Positions 36,701 to 44,848 of a stretch of 64,000 bases of DNA are shown one piece after another. A program made the translations under genes and the position numbers. Source of the DNA: Plut-88900 sp965116945 (lineage in GTDB: Bacteria > Chloroflexota > Dehalococcoidia > Plut-88900); contig OZ220734.1 of assembly GCA_965116945.1 (NCBI GenBank), positions 1,364,001 to 1,428,000 of the forward strand, in the 5' to 3' direction. How positions within the stretch are numbered: position 1 is the stretch's first letter; each line of letters begins with the position of its first letter. The notes beneath the pieces were generated by a model. It did not search any database, was not told the origin of the DNA, and saw nothing but the letters and a program-made list of their open reading frames with translations.

Positions 36701-38846
36701 CCGGTTCAGCCGGGAATGGGATCGGGTCATGCGCCACGACTTCCGACCTGTACTCGAACCGGCGGTCGAAGCAATCCAAGCCATTGAGGACACTGGCAAA
36801 CTCGCTGGCCTGGAACGGGCATTGCGACACATCGCTGCCGAGGCTGAACGAATCGCCGAATCGTACGCTGATATGGGAGCTGACCATGCGGGACCGCTGT
36901 TCAACAAAGTTATGGGTAACCAAGCAAGCGACGGAGCCTATTTCACCAGACCCGTGGCTGCCTCCATCGCTGCACGACTTACACTGGATGCCTGCGGCGA
37001 ACTAAATTGGATGGACCCTGCTACTTGGCATGACCTAAAGATTGTAGATCTAGCTTGTGGCAGTGGCACGTTGTTGGCTGCCATTCTCACTGATATGAAG
37101 CGACGCGCCAGGGAGCAGGGCGCCACCGAGCGAGAAATCACCACCCTGCAAAAACTCGCCGTGGAGGAGACTATCAAGGGGATGGATATCAACCCCGTGT
37201 CGTTGCAACTGGCCGCATCGCAGCTGACTGCCGGCAACCACAACATCAGCTATCGACAGATGGGTCTCCATTTGATGCCATACGGTCCACACCGAGATGA
37301 TCAGGGCCGCGTGGCAGTGGGGACCTTGGAATTGCTGGGGCGAAAGGCCATCGTCCCTAGGGACAACGAGTTGAACCTGGCTGACGACAAAATCGGCTCT
37401 CAAACCGTATGGAACCAGCAAGACGACGCCGAGCTAGAAAACGCCGTGGATGCCGTGAAGGACGCCCGCGTAGTAATTATGAACCCGCCCTTCACCAACC
37501 GCTCCAAGATGGGCGAGAAGTTTCCTGAAGCGATTCAACGAGCCTTGCGAGAAAGGATAGACCAAGTCAGAGCATTGCTGGCGCAGGCTGATCCGGAATT
37601 AAAAAATTTGGCGACACAAAATTCGGTCGCACCGAATTTTGTGTCGCTGGCGGACCATTGCATCCCTCGGGATAACGGGGTATTGGTAATGATCAACCCG
37701 ACCATCGCCCTTACCGGCACCTCCGGCAGTGAGGAGCGGCACATCCTCTCCCAGCGCTACCAGGTCCACACCATCCTGACCTGCCACCAGCCGGGCAACG
37801 TAAACCTAAGCCAGAACGCTGGCATCAACGAGAGCATCATCGTCCTCCGACGCCATCCTGATGGCGTCAAGCCGTCAACAAGGTTCATCAACCTGGACAG
37901 GATGCCGGGGGATGACGATGCGGTTGCTGACTTGCATCGCTCCCTACTGGAATGCGAGCAAGGCCCAATACCCAACGGCTGGGGCGAAGTTTCGTACTGG
38001 CCGGCGGAGCGCATCGCCGATGATGACTGGACGCCAGCTATCTGGCGGTCGACAGAACTGGCGACTGCGGCATACGCCTATGCCAGCCGCCAGGATATGC
38101 AAAGCATTGAGCAGGAGAACATATACGCAGCTGGACAGCGGGTAAGAGAATTCTGCAAAGTGGCTGAAGAAAGCGCCGATGACGGCTTTGCACTACTGTA
38201 TTCCAAAGGGGCGGACGGTCAGACCAGGATCAGTGCCATGCCGGACCGTTATTACCGGCCAAAAGACCCTGCCAGCAATAGGTGCCTGCAAGGCGTAAAC
38301 AACCTCAAAGCCAGAGCCGCCCACCTGCTCATCACGGATGGACAAAACAGCAGCACCGCGCGCCTCACCGCCGTGGCAAGCGACGCCGAGTACGTGGGAA
38401 TGAGTTGGATGCCCGTGTCAGGATTCTCGACGGAAGCGTCGAAAGCGATAGCGGTATTCCTCAACTCGACGCCGGGGCGTCTGCAACTCATGCGCAACGC
38501 CGGACGTACATTAGTATTTCCTATGTACATGCCAGGCGCATACTCCAACATCCGCATCCCGAACATCAAGGACGCCCGTGTTCGCAAGACGCTGGCTGAT
38601 TGCTGGGAACGCACTAAAGATATGGAGGTACCGCAGTTCCGTGACGGAGAGTGCGAAGTGCGGCAATTGTGGGACGAGGCCGTTGCCGAGGCAATGGGCT
38701 GGGACGCGTATGAGTTGGCACGCCTGCGCAATCTACTTCACAACGAGCCCCACGTCCGGGGTCTTGGCTACAACCAGTATGCAGACGAGATCGAGGACAT
38801 TGAGGAAATGGAGGACAATCCTGATAATGAGATTGCGCAAAGCTAG
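33735..38846 (+). CDS. Type ISP restriction-modification enzyme (single polypeptide nuclease-helicase-methyltransferase)
   Basis: A 1703-residue all-in-one enzyme like LlaGI/LlaBIII. Domains in order: an Mrr-like nuclease (GID at about 71-73 and QCK at 88-90), a superfamily 2 helicase-translocase (GTGKT at about 225-229, ADEAH at 363-367, ATPR, and the motif VI region DVIQAVGRAMRT), a coupler, a gamma-type N6-adenine methyltransferase (DLACGSGTLL near 1105-1114; NPPF at 1250-1253), and a C-terminal target-recognition region. It should methylate one strand of an asymmetric site and cut when translocating enzymes collide. The start is ATG 33735 with AAGGTG upstream; GTG 33726 is an alternative. 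It needs no partner gene, and its neighbours are independent. Confidence 0.85.
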   Translation: MQAVNTQEIISNALDITNEMNPQDTDGTWLEDLTVQVGPYIKEWDIDQCYPWSEWPEREDYYPNSTKQDVGIDAVATRSGDGEYVAIQCKSRQLDTDGQGDPIRKTEIDKFANTSSGSFWAERWVVTNGDNPLSDNIVQAVSADEKPIKLVNLTNDLRQEQTVPPGEECPHCAPKPEGEQRRQTKSCMQAEAIAESIRVLREHEQSNSGGSPVGQARGKIILPCGTGKTRISLRIIEELTQPGELSIVFCPSIALVAQIRREYLQHTNTRLRALAVCSDATAGYDPKKEGTRDTTSDPTLDNSNVSASIVKGKVTTDPIEIAHWIRDGRDAQRINVIFGTYQSGRPIADALKQAQVTVRVLVADEAHRTAGLRRKKSTKSVLLSPDEQRVRDFTLCHDNDAMPATYRIYQTATPRVYNTSRVRIDRNSEWIVRSMDDEEVFGVELYRKSYVEAVNNGWLADYRIIAVGVNGADIYEVANRLAQNTESKGKSRLTTPHFLRGLAFALAMGGATQSEDNGSVPIKSCIAFMNTVDKSKNMAKDLQEPFVREWLDRWIREHSGGRTAANYCLEHLDATSNVSKRENGKRRLAKATEAQPHGILNVGIFGEGTDSPSLSAVAFLEPRKSPIDVIQAVGRAMRTAPNKSIGYIICPIVFPPNADAERWLSNSSPEEGWQELGQILLALRAHDQRIEENLGGLLQLYTPKVPEKVHTFIAIARGDSKRIQYWLHEGAPGDAQVNVENVLGGANPRVNKFVPLPESEIFESPLPDLMDTNESKQFKFIEEEKASWMVGAPTPAVIVTGKVNEDGSLDLRTDTIVRDKPDAHGNPGRLNVRKTKARAKEMINKGKGKPLPSPEERAKKRANTEQKAIERQLRLLNEMQEFGESIRLNLLEKSGLTSDRVLRDLNILEDSIKEAAYHLNADELRPALDRHFGLDNLKESDLNKQADGCTIAALLMMNAAMLHQRIANGRWLSGVSDLAVVKNDVNVVRRFSREWDRVMRHDFRPVLEPAVEAIQAIEDTGKLAGLERALRHIAAEAERIAESYADMGADHAGPLFNKVMGNQASDGAYFTRPVAASIAARLTLDACGELNWMDPATWHDLKIVDLACGSGTLLAAILTDMKRRAREQGATEREITTLQKLAVEETIKGMDINPVSLQLAASQLTAGNHNISYRQMGLHLMPYGPHRDDQGRVAVGTLELLGRKAIVPRDNELNLADDKIGSQTVWNQQDDAELENAVDAVKDARVVIMNPPFTNRSKMGEKFPEAIQRALRERIDQVRALLAQADPELKNLATQNSVAPNFVSLADHCIPRDNGVLVMINPTIALTGTSGSEERHILSQRYQVHTILTCHQPGNVNLSQNAGINESIIVLRRHPDGVKPSTRFINLDRMPGDDDAVADLHRSLLECEQGPIPNGWGEVSYWPAERIADDDWTPAIWRSTELATAAYAYASRQDMQSIEQENIYAAGQRVREFCKVAEESADDGFALLYSKGADGQTRISAMPDRYYRPKDPASNRCLQGVNNLKARAAHLLITDGQNSSTARLTAVASDAEYVGMSWMPVSGFSTEASKAIAVFLNSTPGRLQLMRNAGRTLVFPMYMPGAYSNIRIPNIKDARVRKTLADCWERTKDMEVPQFRDGECEVRQLWDEAVAEAMGWDAYELARLRNLLHNEPHVRGLGYNQYADEIEDIEEMEDNPDNEIAQS
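37611..37647. repeat. Perfect 17-bp inverted repeat inside the type ISP gene
   Basis: GCGACACAAAATTCGGT (37611-37627) and ACCGAATTTTGTGTCGC (37631-37647) are perfect reverse complements with a 3-base loop. It lies in the methyltransferase domain just after the NPPF motif, in the stretch encoding ATQNSVAPNFVSLAD. A hairpin this long inside a coding sequence is unusual. Confidence 0.75.
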
Positions 38847-39195
38847 GATTGAGTCTGGTGCCTAGAGGATTCTGAAACAGCTCGATTCCTTCGCCTAGCT
38901 TTCATCCTTTTGATGGAACTGGGCCCACCTCGGCATACACATGCCACGGTCCACCGCACTCTAACGAATATATCGATTGTCGGTATCGGCGGGCAGAGTA
39001 AACCACGGTGCGACCAACGCTCCGTTAATAGGATGGGTATTAGCCTGTACGACAGACCTGCTTTCCCTTAGCCGTCTCCCTCGGTACCTCCAAGCATCGC
39101 TCCTGCTTGAAGTACTTGACAATGCTGCTCTGAGAATGCTATTGTTGTATGACATTGTCAGAACCAAGGCCTAAGGTGCTCCTCGGAGGTTCAAT
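38847..39195. other. Intergenic region carrying the promoter of the QueC-like operon
   Basis: About 350 bp between the type ISP gene and the four-gene operon. No gene was accepted: a 65-codon plus-strand frame at 38977-39174 has no ribosome site. The last 80 bp contain the promoter and inverted repeat listed separately. Confidence 0.5.
39116..39160 (+). promoter_or_regulatory. Promoter with flanking inverted repeat (putative operator)
   Basis: A consensus -35 TTGACA (39116-39121) and an extended -10 TGcTATTGT (TATTGT 39140-39145) are separated by 18 bp. An 8-bp inverted repeat, TGACAATG (39117-39124) and CATTGTCA (39153-39160), overlaps the -35 and covers the expected transcription start. 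The operon it drives encodes an XRE-family DNA-binding protein, so autoregulation is likely. It lies 36 bp before the first gene, which has a perfect GGAGGT at 39185-39190. Confidence 0.6.
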
Positions 39196-39834
39196 ATGCC
39201 AGATCAAGACCGCTTCGAGAGAACCTTCAAAGTTGGAGGGTGGCGCGGTGCCTATCGGCGGGCCCGAGAAGCAGTTGCTTCAACAGAGGAGGTCGGTGAC
39301 AAGTTGGTGAAGGCCCTTGCCAAGACCCTACGTGATAATGGAGGCGTGCCAGGACTGCCTGCAATGGCCGAAATCGTCAAATCATCAAATGGGACTTCGC
39401 TTCTCGGGAGGTTCAATGCCTTGGATGCCATAGTACGAGCTCAAAATTCACATCGTCATACCGAAATCGCTGCTGACGTTGCGAAGGCTTTCATCGTGCA
39501 ACAGGAAGTGGCTAACGGTGGTTTCTCTCCCGGCTATACAGTTGACCGTTTTGGAGAGGACGTGTGTGCTGCCCTAGTCGAGCACTACTTTTTTGCCAAT
39601 GCCCGCCAACAACTGATCATCCAGAAAAAGTTAGCGAGCCATGAAGAGGCCCGACGATGGCAGGTCAAAGTTGAGCGAGCTATTCGGCCGAACATCGAGA
39701 AAGTCGCTTGTCAGCTCGTTCAGGATCCCCTGGCCAACCACTTGCGAGCTCCAAAGGGCATCGTTAAGAAGGAATCTACCAGCACTCTTCTCAAAGAAGA
39801 ACTGGTCCCCTCCCGGCCTAGAGTGCCAGCGTGA
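39196..39834 (+). CDS. Uncharacterised protein, first gene of QueC-like operon
   Basis: A 212-residue soluble protein starting MPDQDRFERTFKVGGWRGAY, rich in predicted helix and with no motif I recognise. The middle (FGEDVCAALVEHYFFANARQ) and the basic C-terminal third suggest a helical, possibly nucleic-acid- or protein-binding module. The ATG is preceded by GGAGGT at ideal spacing. Its TGA overlaps the start of the QueC-like gene (TGATG), so expression is coupled. By analogy with other QueC-like defence operons it could be the substrate or partner of the QueC-like enzyme, but this is inference; the sequence is not QatB-like to my eye. Confidence 0.65.
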   Translation: MPDQDRFERTFKVGGWRGAYRRAREAVASTEEVGDKLVKALAKTLRDNGGVPGLPAMAEIVKSSNGTSLLGRFNALDAIVRAQNSHRHTEIAADVAKAFIVQQEVANGGFSPGYTVDRFGEDVCAALVEHYFFANARQQLIIQKKLASHEEARRWQVKVERAIRPNIEKVACQLVQDPLANHLRAPKGIVKKESTSTLLKEELVPSRPRVPA

Positions 39835-41204
39835 TGGCAACGAACCACTTCTATAACTTCGCTGACCAAGTTCAGCCCGTGGAACTCGACAGTTACTATT
39901 GGCTGAATGGTCAGCGTTTGTCGCGAGCGTTCTGCCGGGCGCTTCACGCAAGCTTGGCGGACCTGCTGGATTTAGTCATGGCTGTTTATGCTGCCGATCG
40001 TCGTTCATCGCGCAACTACAGCAGGGCGGCGACCGGACATCGGAATATTAGCGTTCGGATTGGAGTGAGGAATCCCAGACTGTGGTCACGTGCGGAGGTG
40101 CTTCAGAAACTCCAGGAACTGTTGTACTGGTTGAGTGGAGACGAATGGGCCCTTCACTTTGTGCAGCGCCTAGCGGCACCCTCACCCGCAGAAATGGAGA
40201 ACTTTCTATTCCAGATGCCACCCAGAGCTCCCGCCACCGTATCCCTGTTCAGTGGGGGCCTTGATTCCCTTGCCGGTTTGGCAGCGCACGCTCCAGAAGA
40301 CCCCGGAGGTTCCCGAGTCTTAGTCTCTGGCTATACCAACAATCGCCTAGGGCATCAGCAACGGTCGCAAGTTGATATCGTTAGGGCCGCATGGAGAAAC
40401 GCCGAGGCGTTCGAGCATATTTCTGAAATACACCATGTGGCCGTCCCCTTCGGTATCCGTAAGCCACTTGGACATAAGGAGGAAAAAAGTCAGCGGACGC
40501 GCTCTCTTGTATTCCTCACGCTCGGCGTGGTCACGGCCCTGCAAGGAGGCGCCGATACGCTATGGGTTTACGAGAACGGAGTCGGGGCGCTGAATCTCCC
40601 CATGAATGAAACTCAACTTGGGGTGGACAACTCTAGAGGGGTGCACCCACGCTCCCTGATGCTGGCCGAGGATCTTATAAGTATGGCGCTGGAGCAATCT
40701 GTGAGGATTAGGAACCCATTCCTGTTCAGCACGAAGGCTCGAATGTGCAAAGCTCTGGCCAATAGTGGGTTTACGGACGCGATTAGCTATAGCGTCTCTT
40801 GTGATGGCTTCCCGCAAAGAATGCACAACCAACCGTCTCAGTGTGGTCGTTGCACTTCCTGCATACTCCGTCGGCAGTCTCTACAAGCTAGTGGCTTGGC
40901 ACGGCATGACCAAGGCTACCGCTACGACGTGTTCAGGCCCCAAACGATTAGAGACGAGCGCCATCTGTACGACTTCGAAGCTATGCGTGGCCAAGTGCAT
41001 AAGATCAATCGTTGCCTTGCTACAGAAGACTCTTGGCGCTCGTTGTGTATTTCATTCCCTGAACTGGTGAGAACCCATGCGGAGCTTGTCTTACGCGAAG
41101 GGCTTGGAGACGGAACGCATATCAGCGACCGAATGGTCGATCTGTATCGGAACTATGCGTGGGAGTGGGGGTGGTCCATAGATGCACTCGTACAAGCGGC
41201 ATAG
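39834..41204 (+). CDS. QueC-like PP-loop ATPase (7-cyano-7-deazaguanine synthase superfamily)
   Basis: A 456-residue protein. An N-terminal extension of about 130 residues has no clear relatives. The PP-loop pyrophosphatase motif SLFSGGLDSLAGL (SGGLDS about 140-145) and a zinc site, C-x13-C-x2-C-x2-C (SCDGF...CGRCTSC, about 323-343), match QueC, which converts carboxy-deazaguanine to preQ0. Housekeeping QueC is about 220-240 residues, so this is a divergent, enlarged form like those in Qat and type IV CBASS defence loci, where QueC-like proteins are reported to modify partner proteins. A C-terminal tail of about 100 residues is unassigned. It overlaps the first gene and is followed 8 bp later by the XRE-ImmA gene. 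Confidence 0.8.
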   Translation: MATNHFYNFADQVQPVELDSYYWLNGQRLSRAFCRALHASLADLLDLVMAVYAADRRSSRNYSRAATGHRNISVRIGVRNPRLWSRAEVLQKLQELLYWLSGDEWALHFVQRLAAPSPAEMENFLFQMPPRAPATVSLFSGGLDSLAGLAAHAPEDPGGSRVLVSGYTNNRLGHQQRSQVDIVRAAWRNAEAFEHISEIHHVAVPFGIRKPLGHKEEKSQRTRSLVFLTLGVVTALQGGADTLWVYENGVGALNLPMNETQLGVDNSRGVHPRSLMLAEDLISMALEQSVRIRNPFLFSTKARMCKALANSGFTDAISYSVSCDGFPQRMHNQPSQCGRCTSCILRRQSLQASGLARHDQGYRYDVFRPQTIRDERHLYDFEAMRGQVHKINRCLATEDSWRSLCISFPELVRTHAELVLREGLGDGTHISDRMVDLYRNYAWEWGWSIDALVQAA

Positions 41205-41212
41205 GGGGGGCC

Positions 41213-42442
41213 ATGCAACAACATGCGATTGAGACTATTGCCCCGAGGGATCTGGGACGACGTCTCCAGGAAGCTAGGAAAGCCCGAGGCCTCACTCAGC
41301 AAGAAGTCGCTGAGTCCTTGGCAGTTGCCCGAACTACGGTCACCTCACTAGAGAAGGGGGAGCGTCGGCCACGGCCTGATGAACTCATACAGATGGCGCG
41401 GCTCTACGGCCGTTCGGTGGGTGATTTTGTTAGTAAGAGAGAACCTATTGCGGATTTCACGGTGCAATTCCGCACCGCGCTCAGGGGACTGGGTTCCACA
41501 GGTGCTCAAGAGGAGCTGGGTGTGGCAGTCCAGGAATTCCAGAGGCTGTGCGAAGACTATCTGTACCTTGAAAACTTGAATGGTGCAGCACTTCGACGAG
41601 ACTATCCTCTCCAATACTCTATTGAGGGAACCACTCCTGAGGATGCCGCTGAGGACGTTGCCTCGTCAGAGCGAAACCGGCTGGCCCTCGGCGACGGCCC
41701 AGTTCTGCGTTTGAGAGAGACCCTTGAGAGCGATGTGGGGATCCGTATTTTCTCCATCGAACTGCCTTCCAGAGTTGCAGGCATCTTTTCCTACACGGAG
41801 GAACTGGGAGGCTGCATCGCTGTGAACGCTCGACACCCCGAAGAGAGGCGAAGATGGTCAATGGCTCATGAATACGGCCATTTCTTGACGCGGCGGTACC
41901 AGTCAGAAGTATCTTTGCTGGGCACTTACAGCCGTGTTCCTGCTGCCGAGAGGTTCGCCGACGCCTTCGCTTGCTCTATGCTGATGCCAACGGTCGGTCT
42001 TCGACGTAGGTTCAATGACTTATCCCGCGCGGCTGACGGTAGGGTCACCGTAGCGGATGTATGCCGGATCGCTCACTACTATTTCGTCTCCGTAGAAGCG
42101 ATGATGCTTCGTTTGGAGGACCTCCGGCTTCTGCCTGGAGGCACCTGGGATAGGCTACGAGATAGAGGCTTCAAGGTCAGGGAGGCCCAGGCCGAACTGG
42201 GTTTGTCTCCTCGTTCCTCTGACGACAGAGTCCTCCCACTTCGCTATCAACTCTTGGCCGTTCGGGCCTATGAGGAAGGTAGCCTTACTGAGGGCGAATT
42301 GGCCCGGCTTCTGCGGGTTGACCGAGTGTCGGCGAGAAGGATAGTCCAGGAACTGACCCATCCTATTCACCTACTCAATGAAGGCGAGGTTGGTTCACTC
42401 TCCATTGATCTTGCCAGCAGTATTATCGGACAACACCCGTGA
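41213..42442 (+). CDS. XRE-family regulator fused to ImmA/IrrE metallopeptidase
   Basis: A 409-residue protein. Residues about 12-70 form an XRE helix-turn-helix (LGRRLQEARKARGLTQQEVA, then RTTVTSLEKGERRPRPDEL). From about 140 an ImmA/IrrE-type zinc protease domain carries HEYGHF (HExxH at about 219-223) and a downstream glutamate in AAERFADAFACSMLMP. The C-terminal third may hold a second winged-helix segment (EGELARLLRVDRVSARRIVQ). Such fusions regulate toxin or prophage operons and can cleave repressors on stress. The start is ATG 41213 behind a G-rich site; the longer frame from 41159 overlaps the previous gene. It probably binds the inverted repeat at 39117-39160. The PIN gene follows after 15 bp. 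Confidence 0.85.
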   Translation: MQQHAIETIAPRDLGRRLQEARKARGLTQQEVAESLAVARTTVTSLEKGERRPRPDELIQMARLYGRSVGDFVSKREPIADFTVQFRTALRGLGSTGAQEELGVAVQEFQRLCEDYLYLENLNGAALRRDYPLQYSIEGTTPEDAAEDVASSERNRLALGDGPVLRLRETLESDVGIRIFSIELPSRVAGIFSYTEELGGCIAVNARHPEERRRWSMAHEYGHFLTRRYQSEVSLLGTYSRVPAAERFADAFACSMLMPTVGLRRRFNDLSRAADGRVTVADVCRIAHYYFVSVEAMMLRLEDLRLLPGGTWDRLRDRGFKVREAQAELGLSPRSSDDRVLPLRYQLLAVRAYEEGSLTEGELARLLRVDRVSARRIVQELTHPIHLLNEGEVGSLSIDLASSIIGQHP

Positions 42443-42457
42443 TGAGGTCCAACCACC

Positions 42458-43027
42458 GTGACGGATCCTCCGCAAGTACTTCTTCTCGACGCTAGTTGCC
42501 TTCTCAACCTCTACGCAACTGGACGATTGCGGGAGATTGCCGCCACTCTGCCCTATCAACTCGGCGTGTCCGATTACGTACTTGAACGAGGGGCTCTTTA
42601 CACTTGGATTCCAGACCCAGCCGGGGCTGGTGAGCGCAAGGAACCAGTGGATCTATCTCCGCTTGTTGATGAGGGACTATTTCACGTATTGCGGCTAGAA
42701 CACACAGAGGAAGAAGTCACCTTTGTGGATCTTGCCGCCTCGATCGACGATGGGGAGGCAATAACGGGCGCCCTTGCCTTCCACCGCGGGTGCTCAGTGG
42801 CCACCGATGACCGCAAGGCGCACCGAGTTCTTCAAGAGCACGTTCCCACAGTAGCCTTGGTATCTACCCTTGAACTTCTCAAGCTATGGGTCGAGGAGGC
42901 TTTGATTCCAGACACGGAATTGCAAGCCGCAATGATGTCTATGAAGTCATGGGCGAGCTACAAGCCTGGAGCCCGTGATCCCCTCTATACGTGGTGGCAG
43001 GAGATTATGCACGGCAGTGCGTCTTAA
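42458..43027 (+). CDS. PIN-like nuclease domain protein
   Basis: A 189-residue protein with PIN-type acidic residues in order: D11 (VLLLDASCLL), E43 (YVLERG), D97/D98 and E100 (SIDDGEAITGA) and D117/D118 (SVATDDRKAHRVL). PIN proteins are usually metal-dependent RNases, often toxins. It starts with GTG, GAGGT lies 9 bases upstream, and it follows the XRE-ImmA gene by 15 bp as the last gene of the operon. XRE-ImmA/PIN-like neighbour pairs are known as toxin-antitoxin-like modules; here the pair is joined to a QueC-like enzyme. The target RNA is unknown. Confidence 0.75.
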   Translation: MTDPPQVLLLDASCLLNLYATGRLREIAATLPYQLGVSDYVLERGALYTWIPDPAGAGERKEPVDLSPLVDEGLFHVLRLEHTEEEVTFVDLAASIDDGEAITGALAFHRGCSVATDDRKAHRVLQEHVPTVALVSTLELLKLWVEEALIPDTELQAAMMSMKSWASYKPGARDPLYTWWQEIMHGSAS

Positions 43028-43363
43028 CTCAGAATCCTCGCCGAGCATATCCGAGTGAGAAGAACCCACACGGTTTGATTTCCCTGATCGGAGGCTGTTT
43101 CAACGGCGACATGGCTCTTGCACCAACCAGCCGGGGCGATGCAAACCCTCCAAGCAGATCCTAGAACGTCGACCTTTCCTCTACACTGTTCAGAGCAACC
43201 TCGCGCCTCCCCATATCCGCTCCGGCCACAAAGCACCGAGGAACCACCACCAAACTGCTCTCCATATATGGGCTTGCAAGGTATTACATGCGAGCAATTC
43301 TTCGTTCACAATGAGAAATTGGGCCAACGCTGAATGGAGCAGTCGAAACGAGCGTTGAACGGC
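43028..43363. other. Intergenic region, no gene seen
   Basis: About 335 bp after the PIN-like gene. Short frames on both strands show no recognisable sequence and no ribosome site. No terminator with a T-run was made out. Confidence 0.45.
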
Positions 43364-43639
43364 ATGACATAGGCCGGACCGTGCTTAGAGAGTGCGGTCC
43401 GGGACTACGTGCGCGCCCAAGTTCGGCTACACGGATGACTCAAGGCAGCCGAGGACCTCGGCGTGTGCCGCCACACCCTGTGGTGATTCCTCGAACGGGG
43501 TCACACAGCGCGCGCCGTGCCCGCCGCCGTCCTAAGCTCCTTCGGCGGATGCGTGGGCGCGATCGAGACTGCCACGTTTGAGCTCATCATCGACCTGGAG
43601 GGCCTGCAGCCGAACCCTGCCCAACGCCACTTGTGTTAG
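43364..43639 (+). pseudogene. Small HTH-type gene with three in-frame stop codons
   Basis: From ATG 43364 one frame of 91 codons ends at TAG 43637-43639 and reads as a small DNA-binding protein: ESAVRDYVRAQVRLHG, LKAAEDLGVCRHTLW, FLERGHTARAVPAAVL and a conserved-looking tail FELIIDLEGLQPNPAQR. It is interrupted by TAG 43370, TGA 43436 and TGA 43484 but has no frameshift. The layout (Arg-rich start, LGVxxxTL helix-turn-helix, then a Leu-rich segment) resembles the start of the HTH gene at 43988-44848, so it may be a decayed paralogue. Confidence 0.5.
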
Positions 43640-43987
43640 GACCCTGAGGAGGCACATTTGCTATTCTGCACTAAGCCCCTACTCACCGTATACGAGTTGT
43701 CTTGCTTCGAATTTGTCCATCGGGTCCATCTTCAGGAGAGCGAGGCTCGATCCCTCCGGTCGTGACCCTTGGGAGGCTGTTCGGGGAGCAAGGCTCGACC
43801 CTCCGCAGCTTATCCCGGGTTCGTAGGACTAGAACTCTCCAGGTTTCTAAGGCGGAAACGCTGGAAAAAGCCAGACAGCAATTTCAGTATTACCCGAGAG
43901 GCAGGCCAGACACAAGAGTCTTGAGAGGCATTTGTCGATGTCGGACCGTATCGCTTGCTCCCAAACCACAGCTTTCCTCATTCCCCG
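43640..43987. other. Intergenic region, no gene seen
   Basis: About 350 bp between the HTH pseudogene and the end of the minus-strand HTH gene. Plus-strand frames here continue antisense into the next gene and look spurious. Confidence 0.45.
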
Positions 43988-44848
43988 TTACTTCCACCAC
44001 AGTCCTAGGGTCAGGACCCTGCGCACCAAACGCAGCATTTTCCGCCTTTGCAAGGCCACCCGAGTGTCATGCAATGCCTTGTGTCGCCACCGGGTCTGAC
44101 CCCGGCGCCCGAACCCCCGCAAGGGCTGGGTCTCGGGAGGAAGGGTGAGCCCATGCTCCTCAAGCATCGCCAGTTCAAGCACCAGCAGCCTCTCCTGGGT
44201 CAGAAGCCACGACAGGCTCTTCCCTTGGTAAGGATGCCCCTCTCTCAGATTTCGCCACTCATCCACCAGGGGCCATGCGGCGCCGTAGACCTCGGGGTCA
44301 TCCTCGGCGGGAGCCTCGGTGACCAATTCGGGGTCCTCCCTTTTTGGCAGCCAGCGTTTCTTGGCACTCAACCCTTCCACCTGCGGCACAGCACTGTGGA
44401 TTGGAGTTTCCCCTTCCACTGCGCTACGCACACCGGCTTCCGAGGCCCGGTACCTGTCTTTGCCGGAATCTCGCACCATCTCGAAATTATCTCTTCCCTG
44501 GCCCCCACTGACTGCCTCTTCAACGTGCGCTCTCAGGAATTCAAAGGTCTCCCGCAAGTCAGACACGTCCTCCTCCAGTTGCTGGAAACGCTCTTCCGTT
44601 CTTTCCTCAGTGGGAGCCTCGGCGCCCTCCCTGTCTTGCAGCAGCTTCTCCAGGGCCTCGGCCAAGTGGTCGGTGATCCTGCCCGCATCATGGGCCCGGG
44701 CCACGGTCTTGTAGTTGACCCCGAGCAACCGAGCCGCACCAACCCTTCCCTTTCGTTTCACAAAGTCACGGAACATGACGTTCAGGTGATGCCGTCTCCC
44801 TCCGACTCCTTGCAACTCGACATTCCCATTCGCTCGTATCTCACTCAT
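43988..44848 (-). CDS. Helix-turn-helix and coiled-coil protein of the island
   Basis: A 286-residue protein. Residues about 25-75 look like a helix-turn-helix (VMFRDFVKRKGRVGAARLLG, then VNYKTVARAHDAGRITDHLA). A Glu-rich coiled coil follows (FQQLEEDVSDLRETFEFLRA), then an unassigned middle with WPLVDEWRNLREGHPYQGKS and a strongly basic C-terminus. It is probably a regulator or replication/maintenance factor of the element; the family is not identified. The ATG at 44846-44848 overlaps the stop of the upstream 63-codon frame (ATGA), which decides the start over 44869. Confidence 0.6.
   Translation of the reverse strand: MSEIRANGNVELQGVGGRRHHLNVMFRDFVKRKGRVGAARLLGVNYKTVARAHDAGRITDHLAEALEKLLQDREGAEAPTEERTEERFQQLEEDVSDLRETFEFLRAHVEEAVSGGQGRDNFEMVRDSGKDRYRASEAGVRSAVEGETPIHSAVPQVEGLSAKKRWLPKREDPELVTEAPAEDDPEVYGAAWPLVDEWRNLREGHPYQGKSLSWLLTQERLLVLELAMLEEHGLTLPPETQPLRGFGRRGQTRWRHKALHDTRVALQRRKMLRLVRRVLTLGLWWK

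Noticed and set aside
39834..41204. Calling the QueC-like gene qatC of a Qat system
   Set aside because: The neighbouring genes do not match QatA (ATPase), QatB or QatD (TatD nuclease), so only the superfamily is assigned.
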